Source: Psococerastis gibbosa (lineage: Eukaryota; Arthropoda; Insecta; Psocodea; Psocidae). From it: 64,000 nucleotides of DNA. The position numbers and the translations under genes were made by a program. Positions 1 to 11,284 of the stretch are shown piece after piece. Location of the stretch: positions 9,844,874 to 9,908,873 of the forward strand of contig OZ020490.1 in assembly GCA_963971405.1 (NCBI GenBank). Direction: 5' to 3'. The notes beneath the pieces are model-generated. The model ran no database searches and was not told where the DNA came from. It worked only from the letters and a program-made list of their open reading frames with translations. Each line of letters opens with the position of its first letter. The first letter of the stretch is position 1.

Positions 1-97
1 CCGAGAAAACTATACTGTATAGTGCGTTTGGTAGTGCAGCCGTCGCCAAAATGGAAAATTATTGCGGGATCGTACCCCGTCAGTTGCTGTGTCATTT

Positions 98-200
98 TTT
101 ATAATAATAATAATTTAAATTTAAAAAAAGAAGTGAAATACAGATGCAGCGAGATTAGGGCCTAGGGCCCTATTTTTTTACATAACTGTACATATATATA
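98..200 (-). mobile_element. 3' tail of the same non-LTR family, left edge
   Basis: Reading the minus strand, ACAGTTATGTAAAAAAATAG precedes GGCCCTAGGCCCTAATCTCG, CTGCATCTG and an AATTATTATTATTATAA run. It is the shortest of the four tails seen. Confidence 0.6.
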
Positions 201-715
201 TATATCTCTTCTCATTTTACCTGCATGTCTGTGACTCTTTAGACTACCTACTCACGTTGGGCAATCAGGAACAGGCCCCAAAAACACGACGCAAGTATGG
301 ATGACTACCAAAATTATTACTGCAGTCCACATCCACCCTATTGTAGTGACATCAGCGAACATGCTCAGCCCTTCACCCTAAAACATAAGGCATTTATTAT
401 TAAAAGGGTATGGTTGAAGGCACCAACTCAAGAGGACGACAGAGGAAGGAGTACCTAGAAGATGTCATGAAGGACATAGCGTGCGCCACCTACAAAGAAC
501 TGGAACATGACAGACAAGAGTGGAGGAGAAAAATAAAACATTCGCTGCAAACCAATCCTTAGATTGCAACTCAAGAAGAAGATTAAAAGCTGGTTGTAGG
601 CCTATTACAATACACTGTAGAATAGCTGTGACGTTTTGCGATAGCTCAGAAAAAATAACTAGCTCACTCATTTGATTTTTATTTTGATTGATACAGAGGC
701 GTATCCTAGTAAAGG

Positions 716-875
716 GTAATTTCGACTTCGATGGCAATGTGGTAGCGTGCTTGTACTTATGCGAGTACACGCCTTACAATCGGAGTCGTAACTCATCACG
801 GGTACTAACCTACAGATACGACTGAAGAGGTCAATCGGATGCATTCATTAAATTGTTTGTATGCGATTAAGGGGA
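716..875 (+). mobile_element. SINE family 3
   Basis: CGATGGCAATGTGGTAGCGT...GAAGAGGTCAATCGGATGCA, TTCATTAAATTGTTTGTATG. The same order recurs at 6168-6335, 17400-17560 (plus), 25560-25718 and 46120-46290 (minus). GTGGTAGCGTGC could be a degenerate A box; a B box is not clear, so the tRNA origin is inferred. Confidence 0.65.
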
Positions 876-1115
876 AACCGGAGTCGCCTATATTCCATTT
901 TCTGTTCAAACTTCAATTTCTCATGAAATATGGAACGCAGAACAATACAAAAATGCTGAATGGCAAGTAGAATTTGTTTTCCTAATTTTGAATAGAATAG
1001 AATAGAAAGTCTATATTGCACCGATTTTCAATACAATAGCGTAAATAATAAATGTTAAATTGTACAATGCAGTCAAGAACTTAACAGAATCCAAATAAAA
1101 GTTCAAAGTGCTTCC

Positions 1116-1322
1116 CTATTCAAAAAACTCTTGAATGTTGTACAATGTCCTTTGAATAAGGTAACACTTCAAACTCCTTCTGAACTCTGCCAAGTTCTTG
1201 GCTGACTTTATTAAATTGGGCAGTTTGTTATATATGCGATATATATTTGATGAATAGTATGTGGCCTTAACTAACCCCAATTCCCCACAGTTGATGAACT
1301 CCTTCAGTTTGAACTCCTCAGT
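1116..1322 (-). pseudogene. C-terminal piece of a non-LTR reverse transcriptase
   Basis: The minus strand reads EFKLKEFINCGELGLVKATY, then NIYRIYNKLPNLIKSAKNLA, EFRRSLKCYLIQRTLYNIQE and FFE before TAG. The pattern YNKLP...FRRSLK.YLI...YNIQEFF is typical of the extreme C-terminus of Jockey/CR1-type polyproteins. The rest of the element is absent. Confidence 0.65.
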
Positions 1323-1599
1323 GACCGATATTTTTTGCGTATCAAGTTCACTAACTACAGCCGATCGGTATTGATGATTGCAACATACTATACATCAAAA
1401 TTAGGACAAAAAATTCTTCTTTCCATTCAGCACTTTTTCATTGTTCTGCGTTCCATATTTAATGAGAAATTAAAGTTTGCACAGAAATGGAATATCAGCG
1501 ACTACGGTTTGCCCTTAACCTTTTTTTTTTTAAAAAAGAAAAAATTACAATTAGGTTAAGGTTGGGGCCTGCTTACGGTACATCAGTATAACATCTTAC

Positions 1600-1758
1600 T
1601 TTATGTTTTCGCAGACCGAACATAGCTGTAGTTGCCACTATTAGGTAAACCAGTGAAAATCTCTGCAAAACTCCAGGTATACGTAAGTAATCCAGCTTAG
1701 GCATGAATGTGCCAACTGTGTTGAGCATCAAGCCCAGGCCAAATAATATTACTGATCG
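1600..1758 (-). CDS. HGSNAT: HGSNAT-like gene B exon, RIPGVLQR motif
   Basis: Acceptor ATTATTTTCAG|CGA and donor CATAAA|GTAAGA, 159 nt, phase 0 at both ends. It encodes RSVILFGLGLMLNTVGTF, YLRIPGVLQRFSLVYLIVA and a shorter loop than gene A. This is the leftmost exon of gene B in the window. Confidence 0.87.
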
Positions 1759-4700
1759 CTGAAAATAATAGAAAGTTATTGCGTTATTGAGTTTCTCTCG
1801 TAAGTCTTCACTTTTCAGTAAGCGAGTTCAATAAAATTAATTCCGGGGGGGGGGGGTCCGAACCCATTGGACCACCCCCCCCCCTCTCCTGGGCACGGCC
1901 ATGTATCATGAGTTTCTGTCTAACATTATATTGCAGTATTATATGGTATATATAACACTGACATTAAAATAACCTTGGTTGAAGAGGTAACCTCCTCGTT
2001 ATAACCGAAATTATAGTATTTAGAAAAAACTGAACTTGGCGGAATTCGAACCCACGATCTACGCCTAACCTGGGCGTAATCTAAAACGCCCAACAGTTGA
2101 GACGATGCCCCGGTTAGACGTATATCGTGGGTTCGAATCTTGCCAAGTCCAGTTTTTTCTCTCTAGTCTATAAAATTACGAAAAAAAATAAACGTATTAT
2201 TATTATTATTAGTCTTCACTTTTCACTAACCGAGTAGCCTATAATTATTGTACCTTAACTATGCTTCCAAAAATCTTTAGCTTCGGCACCCCCCTCTTGA
2301 AGTTTCCCCGGAGACTTATGGGTATGCAGACACCCATAATCCACATAAACCAGGGGAAGCAAAGATCGGCCATGTGCAGTCCATCCCAGACTGTGTGCTC
2401 GAGTAGAGAATATTGTCCTGCACCATCATTTACGAAGATCATCATTAATATGGCTATACTAGAAGAAAATAAGGGTCATGGAATAGTCCGGCATATAAAA
2501 TCTATATCTGGTGATCAGGAAATAGACGAGGTTTCTTTACATACGTAATACAAGACAGATGCGTATTTTACAAATCTTAAGGTGGTGTGCGAGCAAGCCT
2601 CACGGTCTATATAGGTCAATAGTATTATATTTCTTTACCATTTGGGTCACTTTGGGAACTAACCAACTTACCCCCTGAAAGTGTCGATGCTTTCAACTCG
2701 TCTCCTCGTGGGTTTTGGCGCGATATTTGAATTTTCCAAGTCCAGGTCTTTCCCGCCTCTTCGCCATTTTGCAAGATATTTTTTTGCGAAATACGTGGCA
2801 ATGGTTGACAACAAAGCGAGCCCAATCAATATTACACAGATTATTATTAAAGCTAAAAAAAATACCAATACTTTCGTAAAATACATTCTTTTGCTGAACC
2901 GGCGGTAAGTTTTCAATATTTCAAATCTTCAAGGCATGGGATATTTAATGAAATTAGATAACATCTTTGCCACCGGACAAGCAACAGCAATTTATATAAT
3001 TTGCCATCGATACTGTAGCCTACATGAATGATGTAACTATTATATAATTATTATCTGCAATGCATGACTGAAAAAGTTCATATTAAGAAGCGAATAGGAC
3101 ATGCTTAATTCTCGTTTTTTATGCAGCCACATTTCAAATGAAAAAAACGAATGGCGAACCATGAATCAAATGCCACAAAATAACAGAAATGCTCATCTGC
3201 AGTTATGTGGCACATACACATAGTATATACTTGGCACTATTATACCGTTTATTGGCCAGTTTTTGACAGCTGTGGCCAAACGGTGTTATAGTCCCGGCTT
3301 TTCATGTACTATGTGTTCCAGCCCTTGAATAAGCTTGAATAAGCTCCAACGCTGTATTTTCGTATAGGCCCACAGTAGTCCACTGTGAGTCATTATTGTA
3401 GTACGGTATAAAAGGGCCACATTGGAGTATACGAGAGGCACTGCTACCAGTTAATGCTGCCTACTTTGCAGTTTATATATAATAACTATAAGGTATAAAT
3501 ATGTATTAGTGTACTATTGTATGTATTACTTCATTAATTAATTTTGTCAACTTGATTTGGTAGGTACCCCGCACACCATCAGGTTAAGGGGGCCTACAAA
3601 ATAATTTGTTAGTCTATGTCAATCATGTTAGAAATAAACGAATTGTTATTATTATTAGATTATTATAAAAATGGCCGCTGTGTGAAAGTCGTGCATTTTA
3701 TAGACTAATATTTTTTCGCCGAAACAGTGCACAGTGAGGTGAGAGGTGAAATTTTTGACCGTAAAGGTATTGTAAATGATTAGACTAACGTGAAAACCAG
3801 CAATTTCGGGGGACTATCCAAAATTAGAGGCAAAACTAGTAAGGTTTCACAAACTAACTCTATACAGTGTGCAGTATACGCGTTATGCCAAGACTTGCAA
3901 GCAAGTTGATTTGAACGGATTTCAAGTTTTAAGGCGCCCATTCCACCGACCGGCTAGGGCTATTTACAAAAACGGTGACGTGGTAGCAGACATTCAAGAC
4001 TTAGGTGGCGTTTCCACCGACCTCGCATTGCAGAATGCAAATGACATTGACGGAAATTAGAATTTTTCTTTTTATAGAAATCTATTAAAATGTTTGTACT
4101 TAACATATCCCATGACGCCATTTTTTAATTTTAGTTTGTTTGATTGTGATTTTACCGTATGATCGTTGATCAATTTAGCAATGGCATAGAGGGAAATATT
4201 AATAAACATTTCCGTCAATTCTGCAATGCGAGGTCGGTGGAATCCCCGCCTAAGTCTTGAATGTCTGCTCCCACGTCACCGTTTTTGTAAATAGCCCTAG
4301 CCGGTCGGTGGAATGGGCGCCTAACCGACACTACACAACAACTGCCTATACAATGAAGTGTAGGCAATGTAAAGATGACATCCATGATGAGGCCATCCTA
4401 TGTACGATGCTATGGAAAGTGCGGCGGTGCGTATCATCTAGAATGTTCAAATCTATCCATGAGAACATACAAAGCAAAGCCTGAAGATGCAAAACAGAAA
4501 TGGTTCTGCATCGCGTGCAGAGATAAAAAGAAAAAAAAACGAAATAGATGCAGATATAGAGGTCAGAGAATCAGATTCAGAGCATGAGGAAAACGAAAAA
4601 ATATCTCTGGAGGAAAAGATAGACAAACTACTACAGAGGCAAGGCAGAATGAGCAAAATCTTAGAATGTTTTATGAATACAATGGCAAAGGAACTGGAAA

Positions 4701-7700
4701 AGAGGGACGATAGAATAAGGCGATTAGAAAACGAACTCCAAGACCTTCAACAACAAGCCCGTAAGAAATCAACACAACCTACCGCAAAGTGAAGACGAAG
4801 ACAATGATTTATTACAGCTGAAAATACAATGTGTTACAAAAGAGCCGGGGGTTATTTGGCAAATGCCGACATTGAAGAATGCTTTAGAATCAATTCAAAA
4901 AATAAGGACAAGCCTAAACCCATAGTAGTACAGTTTGCATCAAGAAAAGTGAGAAACAAAATAATTGCGCAGGGAAAGAAAATTATTACCCAAGACCAAG
5001 CATTGCAGAATGGGAGTGAAGAAAGAATTTACATCAACGAAAACCTGACCCGTTTCAACAAGGATCTCCTATATAAAACTAAAGAAGAGGCAAAAGAAAA
5101 GGTGGTTCAAATATCGTATGTTTGGACATCAGAGGGTACAATATTAATGAAAAAAGAAGAAGGGGCGAGGGTAAAAAAAATTAAAAGTGTAGAAGACTTA
5201 GATAACTTGTAGCATTCTTGTCAAAATGTTGCAACTTTCCCCAAAAACACTAAAATTAAAATAATGAGTGAAAATGAAAAAAAAGAGCAATTTTATTATA
5301 GTAAAGTCGATGTAATTGAAAAAGTCAAAAGGATGATGAATTCTAATTGTAAAGAGTACCGTACTGCACCTTAATGTAAGAAAAATTTAAAAAAAGAAGC
5401 TACAATGAGTTAGAAATATTATAAACACAAGTAAACCCGGAAATACTACCCATAATCTGTAAAACGGATTTTAAAACTTATGAAAAAGATTTACAATACA
5501 TAACTTGCACAATTACAATAAATTTGATTTTTTTTCGATTAATTATCAACGTGCAATAAAAATCTTAAAATTTAAAATTATAAAATGTAATTATTTCGAT
5601 GATAAATATAAATCAGCTAGATATACGATATACAGATACCAATTGCATAGCCTACAATAAATATGGGGACTGAGAATAAAGTGCTAAGACCAAAATTTGT
5701 TTAATGAAATCCCCCAATCTAACTTTATAGTATAAAAAAGGAAGAAAAATTGGAGAAGCAAAACAAACAATATAAAAAATGGTTGAACGTTACAAATTCA
5801 ATAGGCAAGACCTATTGAAAATACATAAAAAAAGTTGCAACATTTAGAAGAAGACGCCACCCCCGATAAGCGGAAGCTTTGGGGTGGTCGTGATTTGTAA
5901 TTAGCATATATTTACTTCGCATTAATATAATGCCCTAGCTGGTGGAGTCACCAATTAGGGGAAAAAAAGATAACCAATTAGAGAGTTAGTCGATTTATCC
6001 CTAATGTATCGTATTTCGTATGTATTGTGTATCGTATATCGTTGGCCTCCAATCCATGTGGCAGCTCAGTAATTATGCAATTATTCTGATTATCACATTA
6101 CAATTAATATTAGGCTTGCTGCACGTCAGCTCTTGCCAGCAGGCCTCCCAAAGCATATTTTATGCGGCTTCGGTGGCAAGATGGTAGCGTGCTCGTACTT
6201 ATGCGAGTATCTGCACACCTTGCGGTTGGAGATGGGTCCCAACTCGACACAGGTGCCTATTAGGTGACTTAGTGAAGCGATTGAAGAGGTTAATCGGATA
6301 AATTCATTAAATTGTTTGTACCTTTCTTGTAAAAATATAAAAAAAATATATAATAAAATATCAATTCAGTAATTACCGTATTTGTTTATTTTGATTACTT
6401 CACTATAATATATATCCGTAGGTTTATTTCTTCTTTCTTTATTATGACTTTTACGGCTGTATAGTCTACGGGATCGATATTTTGTGAGAAATTATAAACA
6501 TATAATAATTACATACTATTGTGTAATATGTCTAATAATCCTTAGGGGTCCCCCTACCACCAATTAATACAATACCATAAATATATATTTCCATTAAGTT
6601 AAGTTACAATAATTAATATACTGCAGGGCTTAGCCCGTGTGCAGCTTAAATTTGAAGAAAAAAATGCCGTTTTTAGATATTTTCGAAATACGTTCAATTG
6701 TTGGATAGTTTTTACGTATCGTATACCGTATGTACAACGTACAATAATATTCTGTTGCCCTGTTACACTATATAAATGCGGTAAATTATTATATTACAGT
6801 AGTCCCTCTGTAATCCGGCTCTTCGCTAATGCCGCCATGCCAGTAATCCGACGTTTTGATTTTGATTTTGATTCTTAAAAGACTGCAACATCAAGTGTTG
6901 TCTTTCTCAGTAAAAAAAGCAGACGACTATTGTGAACTATTTTGGGATTTCAAATTCAATGGAATGACGTGAGTTTGTTACATCAGTATACAGTATTCCT
7001 CTAAAATATGACTTATTCTATTCAGTTATTGTTAGTACAGTACTGTATGATATTACAAGTCTTATACTGTACTGTGTTTTTTTTCACGATTTTCCAGTAA
7101 TATATATAGTTAATCCGGTGGTAGTCTGGTACGATATCTGTCGGATTATCGAGAGATCACTGTATATTGTAATATTATATATATAAGACAGTTATAATTT
7201 TACTTACGGGGATAAATATCGACGGGATCTTGTGAGGTTTCCAATTGGCACGTGTAATTTAGTTCATTGCCGTACAATGTTATGTTGTATGCTCCAAATT
7301 CGCCTAATTCTGCGCTTAAGCCGTCACATATTAGATCACTGTAATATAAAATTTATGCGGACTGTATTAGCTTACTAGTATTTTATGGAGGAAGGAGTTA
7401 CATTCCATTTGAGAGTATTTGTATCAACAAATCAATCATTAAGAGGATCAAATAGGTTGGATATTATTTTTAATTTAAGTCATTAAGGCCTAGTTAAGTT
7501 ATCAAGTTTCAATTGGTAGAGAACTATTTCACGTAGGCCTATACCATAGGCGGGGATTCCACCAACATCAATAGTGATAGTAAATGTAGTTTTGACGTGG
7601 TAGCAGAGATTAAAGACATACTAAAAATGTCTGCTACCACGTCAAAACTACATTTACTATCACTATTGACGTTGGTGGAATCCCCGCCATATTATAAGGT

Positions 7701-8678
7701 GTTTTTCATTGTTGTTATAATTGATTAATTAAATAATGAATTAGAATATTCGGTAAATTTTTGTAGCCTAGGCCTACAGCTTTCAATGAAAAACTCCTGC
7801 AGCAAAATTAAAAAATTCCTCGTAATGGGCTACTACTACTCTTATGTTTGAAATAGCCTTATGCTAATTCAACATACCAAATCGTTACAACTTAGGTATT
7901 AAATTTAATAAAAAATGTAATGTCATCGGGGGGTGGGGGGGGGGCAACACTTTAACACTTTTCATCTTTTTTTTCTTTTTTTTTAGATGCCCCAAACGGG
8001 CCGAAAGCAGTTGGTAAAGTGGACAATTCAACATATATTTTACACATTTAACTCGGAATCTAATTACTTGACTTTTGACTACAATAGGCTTATGGTGAGT
8101 ACCACCCATTTACACGAGGACACTACCACGGAATCGTTGTGGCCTGAGGGACTAAGCTCCAAGTGGTAATCCCAGAGGCCTAAAGTTTTAGAATGATGGC
8201 GGGGGCAAAACAAAAAGGAAAAATTGAAAATATAAGAGCAAAATGGTAGGGTTTTACGCATTTTAATAGTTGTAAAGTATAGCTGTAGATTTTACAACGC
8301 TAAAACAGGAATTCTAACATTAATATTGTTGCAAAGGGGACCATGAAGTATGAACTACGTCTTACAATGCTCGAGGCTGGGGGGCAAGTTGGACCGTGCC
8401 CCCCCCAACTTTACGCCCCTGGGTAATCCAGCCCCCCTGTATTTAGCCTACCTGGATGTTGTCTCTAGCCTTAAATCCAAAACTTCTCCAGCTGGTACAA
8501 TGTACGATATGTCACCATCATTGTTGGGACTACGCTGTGCATATTTAAACTTACAAACATCGCACTCGTTGTATTTGTAAGATAGTGTTTGAACAGTCCA
8601 TATGTTCTCGGGAACATACACCCGGGCTTGATCAACTGCGAGGTCTTCAGGAGCACCTCCTTCTATCCAAGACATCGT
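1600..8678 (-). CDS. HGSNAT: HGSNAT-like gene B, tandem paralogue of gene A (5' half only)
   Basis: Five minus-strand exons (8452-8678, 7208-7338, 2672-2852, 2254-2458, 1600-1758) join in frame into 903 nt, 301 residues. Each matches the corresponding gene A exon in order, motif and intron phase; the catalytic exon has the same 205-nt length. The exon with the first helix is shorter (181 against 211 nt) and its linker is basic rather than mixed. The catalytic-type histidine is kept (EHTVWDG). The remaining exons (PQW, GYLGPGG, GVQAG, last) do not appear in bases 1-1599, so they lie beyond the left edge or are missing. The 4.4-kb intron between 2852 and 7208 holds a foldback element, a PHD-type retroelement ORF and a SINE. 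No stop or frameshift interrupts the five exons. A candidate first exon is at 13876-13944. Confidence 0.85.
1935..2165. mobile_element. SINE family 1, two copies head to head
   Basis: A minus-strand tail and T-arm (GTTCGAATTCCGCCAAGTTC on the minus strand, 2030-2075) is followed by a plus-strand piece from GACGATGCCCCGGTTAGACG to CCAGTTTTTTC (2100-2160). The two B boxes face outward. Confidence 0.65.
2254..2458 (-). CDS. HGSNAT: HGSNAT-like gene B exon, catalytic histidine region
   Basis: Acceptor ATTTTCTTCTAG|T and donor ATAGTTAAG|GTACAA, 205 nt. It encodes (G)IAILMMIFVNDGAGQYSL, LEHTVWDGLHMADLCFPWF and GVCIPISLRGNFKRG. Length and phases equal the gene A exon at 20140-20344. Confidence 0.88.
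2672..2852 (-). CDS. HGSNAT: HGSNAT-like gene B exon, first membrane helix and SIDTFRG motif
   Basis: Of two visible acceptors, only TATTTTTTTTAG|CT (start 2852) gives the phase required by the upstream donor; the one at CGGTTCAG gives the wrong phase. The donor is TTTCAGGGG|GTAAGT. The 181 nt encode (P)LIIICVILIGLALLSTIA, a helix, then KKYLAKWRRGGKDLDLE and ESIDTFRG. Confidence 0.83.
3933..4321. mobile_element. Foldback element (389 bp) with GGCGCCCATTCCACC ends and TAA target duplication
   Basis: Arms of about 130 bases are near-perfect inverted repeats: GGCGCCCATTCCACCGACCG at the left, its complement at the right, flanked on both sides by TAA (3930-3932 and 4322-4324). Inside the arms a second set of similar ends (GGTGGCGTTTCCACCGACCT / GGTCGGTGGAATCCCCGCC) marks a nested pair. 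The loop is AT-rich. The 3-bp flank suggests a PIF/Harbinger-type MITE; no transposase is present. Confidence 0.78.
4351..5212 (+). pseudogene. Retroelement ORF1-like protein: PHD finger, coiled coil, FP-type C-terminal domain
   Basis: Three overlapping plus-strand frames together read a PHD-type zinc finger (MKCRQCKDDIHDEAILC, then YGKCGGAYHLECSNL and KWFCIACRDKKKK), a charged coiled coil (ILECFMNTMAKELEKRDDRI, RRLENELQDLQQQ) and a C-terminal domain (ADIEECFRINSKNKDKPKPI, VQFASRKVRNKIIAQGKK, RIYINENLTRFNKDLLYKTK, KSVEDLDNL stop at 5212). Frameshifts lie near 4400 and 4540 and a loss near 4790-4830. This architecture is known from arthropod non-LTR ORF1 proteins; the C-terminal part resembles the FP (Baculo_FP) domain family. 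It lies 30 bases right of the foldback element ending at 4321 and within the large intron of gene B. Confidence 0.72.
5213..6167. other. AT-rich intron sequence, gene B
   Basis: After the retroelement ORF the strand is A-rich with TATAAAA-like stretches and no open frame or repeat that I recognise. It may be the eroded 3' part of the same element. Confidence 0.5.
6168..6335 (+). mobile_element. SINE family 3
   Basis: GGCTTCGGTGGCAAGATGGT, AGCGTGCTCGTACTTATGCG, CTTGCGGTTGGAGATGGGTC and TTGAAGAGGTTAATCGGATA follow the family order. Confidence 0.68.
7208..7338 (-). CDS. HGSNAT: HGSNAT-like gene B exon, end of luminal domain
   Basis: Acceptor TTTATATTACAG|T and donor TTATCCCC|GTAAGT, 131 nt, phase 2 in and 1 out. 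It encodes (S)DLICDGLSAELGEFGAYNI and CQLETSQDPVDIYP. LGEFGAYN and QDPVD match gene A and the vertebrate family. It is too short to show as a long ORF and was found by homology and phase. Confidence 0.86.
7549..7688. mobile_element. Foldback MITE (140 bp), ATA target duplication
   Basis: GGCGGGGATTCCACCAACAT...GACGTTGGTGGAATCCCCGC C form a hairpin with arms of about 65 bases containing GACGTGGTAGCAGA. It is flanked by ATA on both sides. Confidence 0.8.
8452..8678 (-). CDS. HGSNAT: HGSNAT-like gene B, first firmly recognised exon (luminal domain)
   Basis: Acceptor TTGACCTTGTAG|ACG and donor ACATCCAG|GTAGGC, 227 nt, phase 0 in and 2 out. It encodes TMSWIEGGAPEDLAVDQARV, YNECDVCKFKYAQR and VLDLRLETTS. 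MSWIE and the CxxC pair align with gene A exon 24613-24881. Confidence 0.85.
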
Positions 8679-8845
8679 CTACAAGGTCAAAGAAGAAAAG
8701 AAAATTTTGTCAAATTTTGAAACAGGGCTAAGCAGTGACTATAAGCAGCAGAATCCGGGATCCGTGGTAATTCTTAAAAAGCACTTCCTACGTCAACCTC
8801 TGCGGTCGATATCTTCGGTGGAACTGCGTAGACTTCTAATATTGG

Positions 8846-9080
8846 ATCTTAATAAATAAATAAATAAATACATAAGGACTTTATGTTCTATTACTAAGCC
8901 TGCTTAGCGGAGTTAGGGCTATAAAGCCCTCTCTTACACTCAACTAGGAAGGCCCGGGACCACCTGCTTTACATGCCCTCCGAAGCATGACCAGCAAAAA
9001 TGTAGGAAGTGTAGGACTCGAATCAACAACCTTTCGGGTGAAAGTAAGAGTCCGTACCACTACTCTACATTTCCTGACTG
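8846..9080 (-). mobile_element. SINE family 2, minus strand
   Basis: AATAAATAAATAAATA tail, then CGGAGTTAGGGCTATAAAGC, GGCCCGGGACCACCTGCTTT and the head ending CCACTACTCTACATTTCC, all reverse of the 38.6-kb copy. Confidence 0.75.
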
Positions 9081-9249
9081 AAGAGGTATCTTAGAGGCTT
9101 AGCACCAACTGTTTGGAAGTACGCTTTCAGAAAGACCACGGCTTCGGCTGCTTTATCCTGTAAATCCGGTGATGAAGGGCTGAGGATGTTCTATGTATAG
9201 CTTACAAACAATGGAAACCCTGGGAGGAACTGATTAGGGGTATATTGCT

Positions 9250-10085
9250 TTCCAATTTATACGTAGTATAAGGAAAGCTTTGTGACGGTCGAAATTTTCG
9301 GGATTTCAACGGATTTACACGTTTTGAGGTCCTAGGAACCCAAAAAAGTGGTTTTTACGAAATGTCTGTCTGTCTGTCTGTGCATCGATTTCCGGGCAAA
9401 CTACTTCGATGAAATTCGGCATGTAGGTTTATAAAAATCATGCCTCGGGACACTTTTATTTTTATTTTGGTCTAACTCAATTTGGGGGGGGGGGGGGTTA
9501 TTTTCAAAAAACTCCAAAAAAAACGTCTAAAAAAATTATTTCTCATAAACTGCTCTAACGATTTCTTTTAAATTCACATATATTGTAGTCGTTATTAATG
9601 TTAACAAAATGCGAAGGTCGCTTGCTCCTTGATAGTTTGCTTCTGGGAGTAAAAAAATAAAAAATAACTAAATTTTAATTAAAAATGACTAAAAATAATT
9701 TTTCTGCGAAACTTTTCTATCGATGATTTCTACCTTCAGGAATGTTTTATGTGTTAAATTGAGTAACAAAACCGGACAGGTTGCTTTCCAAGAAAAGTGT
9801 TTGGTTTTGTAAAAAAAAAAATGTTTTTTTGAAAAAATGATAGTAACTTCACGCTAAAATGCATTGCGTGGCCTGCCATTATTGCTCTGTGGTAATGTGT
9901 TGGTCTGACCTATCTAGAATTTACCTCACCTCCAGTGACGTCAGATGGACAACCCCCCCCCCCCCCCCCCCCCGAGATATCGGAAATTTAACCATAGGAA
10001 AATTATTTACCATGAAATTACTCATTTTCTCTATCTACTAATTTTGATAAATTGGAAATCATGTTCGAGTAAACTCGGACCGGTT
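9250..10085 (+). repeat. Long interspersed repeat with GTCTGTCTGTCTG core, ~830 bp
   Basis: It starts AGGAAAGCTTTGTGACGGTC, contains ACGTTTTGAGGTCCTAGGAA, the GTCTGTCTGTCTGTGC core, a G13 run, and ends ATGTTCGAGTAAACTCGGAC. Reverse copy at 34985-35870; partial copies at 31320-31520, 36085-36500 and 41860-42415. No coding frame is shared by copies. Confidence 0.75.
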
Positions 10086-10349
10086 CTTTGAAAATGTTCT
10101 TCTTCGGCACTACAGCTCAGGGTGAGTCTCCCAAGCCATCCCGGTCCATTGTCTTCCTCTAAAAGGCCACAGGTCACTTTATACCTCGTCTCTCCAGAAA
10201 CTCCATCGTCGTAGTTGATCCAAGAGTGTTTATCTGTGTCCATTTCTATTACACATGACGTTGCCTAGTGCCGAAACCGGTCGTATAATTATATTTTTAT
10301 TTTATGGACTAAAGCAAAGCACATATTTTTATTTCAATCATTGTTACAT

Positions 10350-10570
10350 TATATGGTATATGTAATACTGACATTAAACTAACTTTGGTTGAAGAGGCAA
10401 CCTCCTCGTTGTAACAGAAATTAGAGGATTAAACAAATCTGGATTGTGCGGGATTGCAACCCACGATCTACATATGTCTTACCGGCTCATCATTGTAACC
10501 GCTAGACCACAAGCTTGCTCGTACGGCCTTATGGTCTAGCGTGGGTTCGAATCCCACCAAGTCCAAATTT
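10350..10570. mobile_element. SINE family 1, head-to-head pair
   Basis: Minus-strand tail (ATGGTATATGTAATACTGAC, GAAGAGGCAACCTCCTCG) and T-arm are joined to a plus-strand half CTTATGGTCTAGCGTGGGTT...CCACCAAGTCCAA. The middle GACCACAAGCTTGCTCGTAC links them. Confidence 0.65.
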
Positions 10571-10696
10571 TTCCATAACTATAACTATATTATATAAAAT
10601 ACAATACAATACAATATATATTACCTTTAAATTATACAATACATGTAAAGTATAAGATAAAATCGTCAGAGTGTCGTCAAAATCAGGTAATTCTGT

Positions 10697-11230
10697 CATT
10701 GTCATTGGGCTAATGCCTCAGTGACAGTGTAGAAAGCTTTCTCTAAGAGACGGTTTCTAAGCATTTTATGGAAGTCAGAAGCATTTCTCGCCGCTCTCAG
10801 TTCAATCGGGAGTTTTCTAAGGTAGGCGAAACCTTGTAGTATAGGATCCAGTCACTCACACTTGGCTGTGCGTGGCGCTGGCCTTACAAGGTCTCCCCAT
10901 TGCCTCGTGTTGTAGGTGTGAGTGTCCCCGTTTTGTTTAAATGTCCCCCACACCTCAGGCTTTAAGATATGTAAGATGCAGATAAATATGTATAGACTTG
11001 GGGCTGTCATGATTTTTAATGATTTGAAGTGAGAGCGACAACTGTCACGAGGTCCCAGTTTTAGCATGTAGCGCACTCCCCTCTTTTGAAGCCTGAGTAC
11101 AGCGTCCATGTTCCCTACGGAGGTCCCTCCTCAGACCAAAATGCCGTAGTTTATAGGGCTCATTACCAGTGAGTGGTAGGCCTGGAGGGTTACTTTTGTT
11201 TTTTACCGCGTGCTACACTAAATCGCCGCA
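10697..11230 (-). pseudogene. Non-LTR reverse transcriptase C-terminal fragment
   Basis: The minus strand reads VLRLQKRGVRYMLKLGPRDS, CRSHFKSLKIMTAPSLYIFI, THTYNTRQWGDLVRPAPRTA, then in a shifted frame KLPIELRAARNASDFHKMLR and LLEKAFYTVTEALAQ stop. LQ...R..L.L..R.SC...FK.L.I...PSLYI is the thumb/C-terminal signature of non-LTR polyproteins. The 3' UTR (ACTTTACATGTATTGTATAA) follows to about 10600. Confidence 0.72.
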
Positions 11231-11284
11231 GTAGCCAAGCTAAAGCTGGGTACCTACTAAGACCTTTCTACAAATACCTACCTT

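Noticed and set aside
2261-2548. Plus-strand 95-codon ORF
   Set aside because: It is the antisense shadow of the HGSNAT-like gene B catalytic exon.
2852-2890. Alternative acceptor CGGTTCAG for the gene B helix exon
   Set aside because: It gives phase 2, while the upstream exon leaves phase 1; the T-rich acceptor at 2852 fits.
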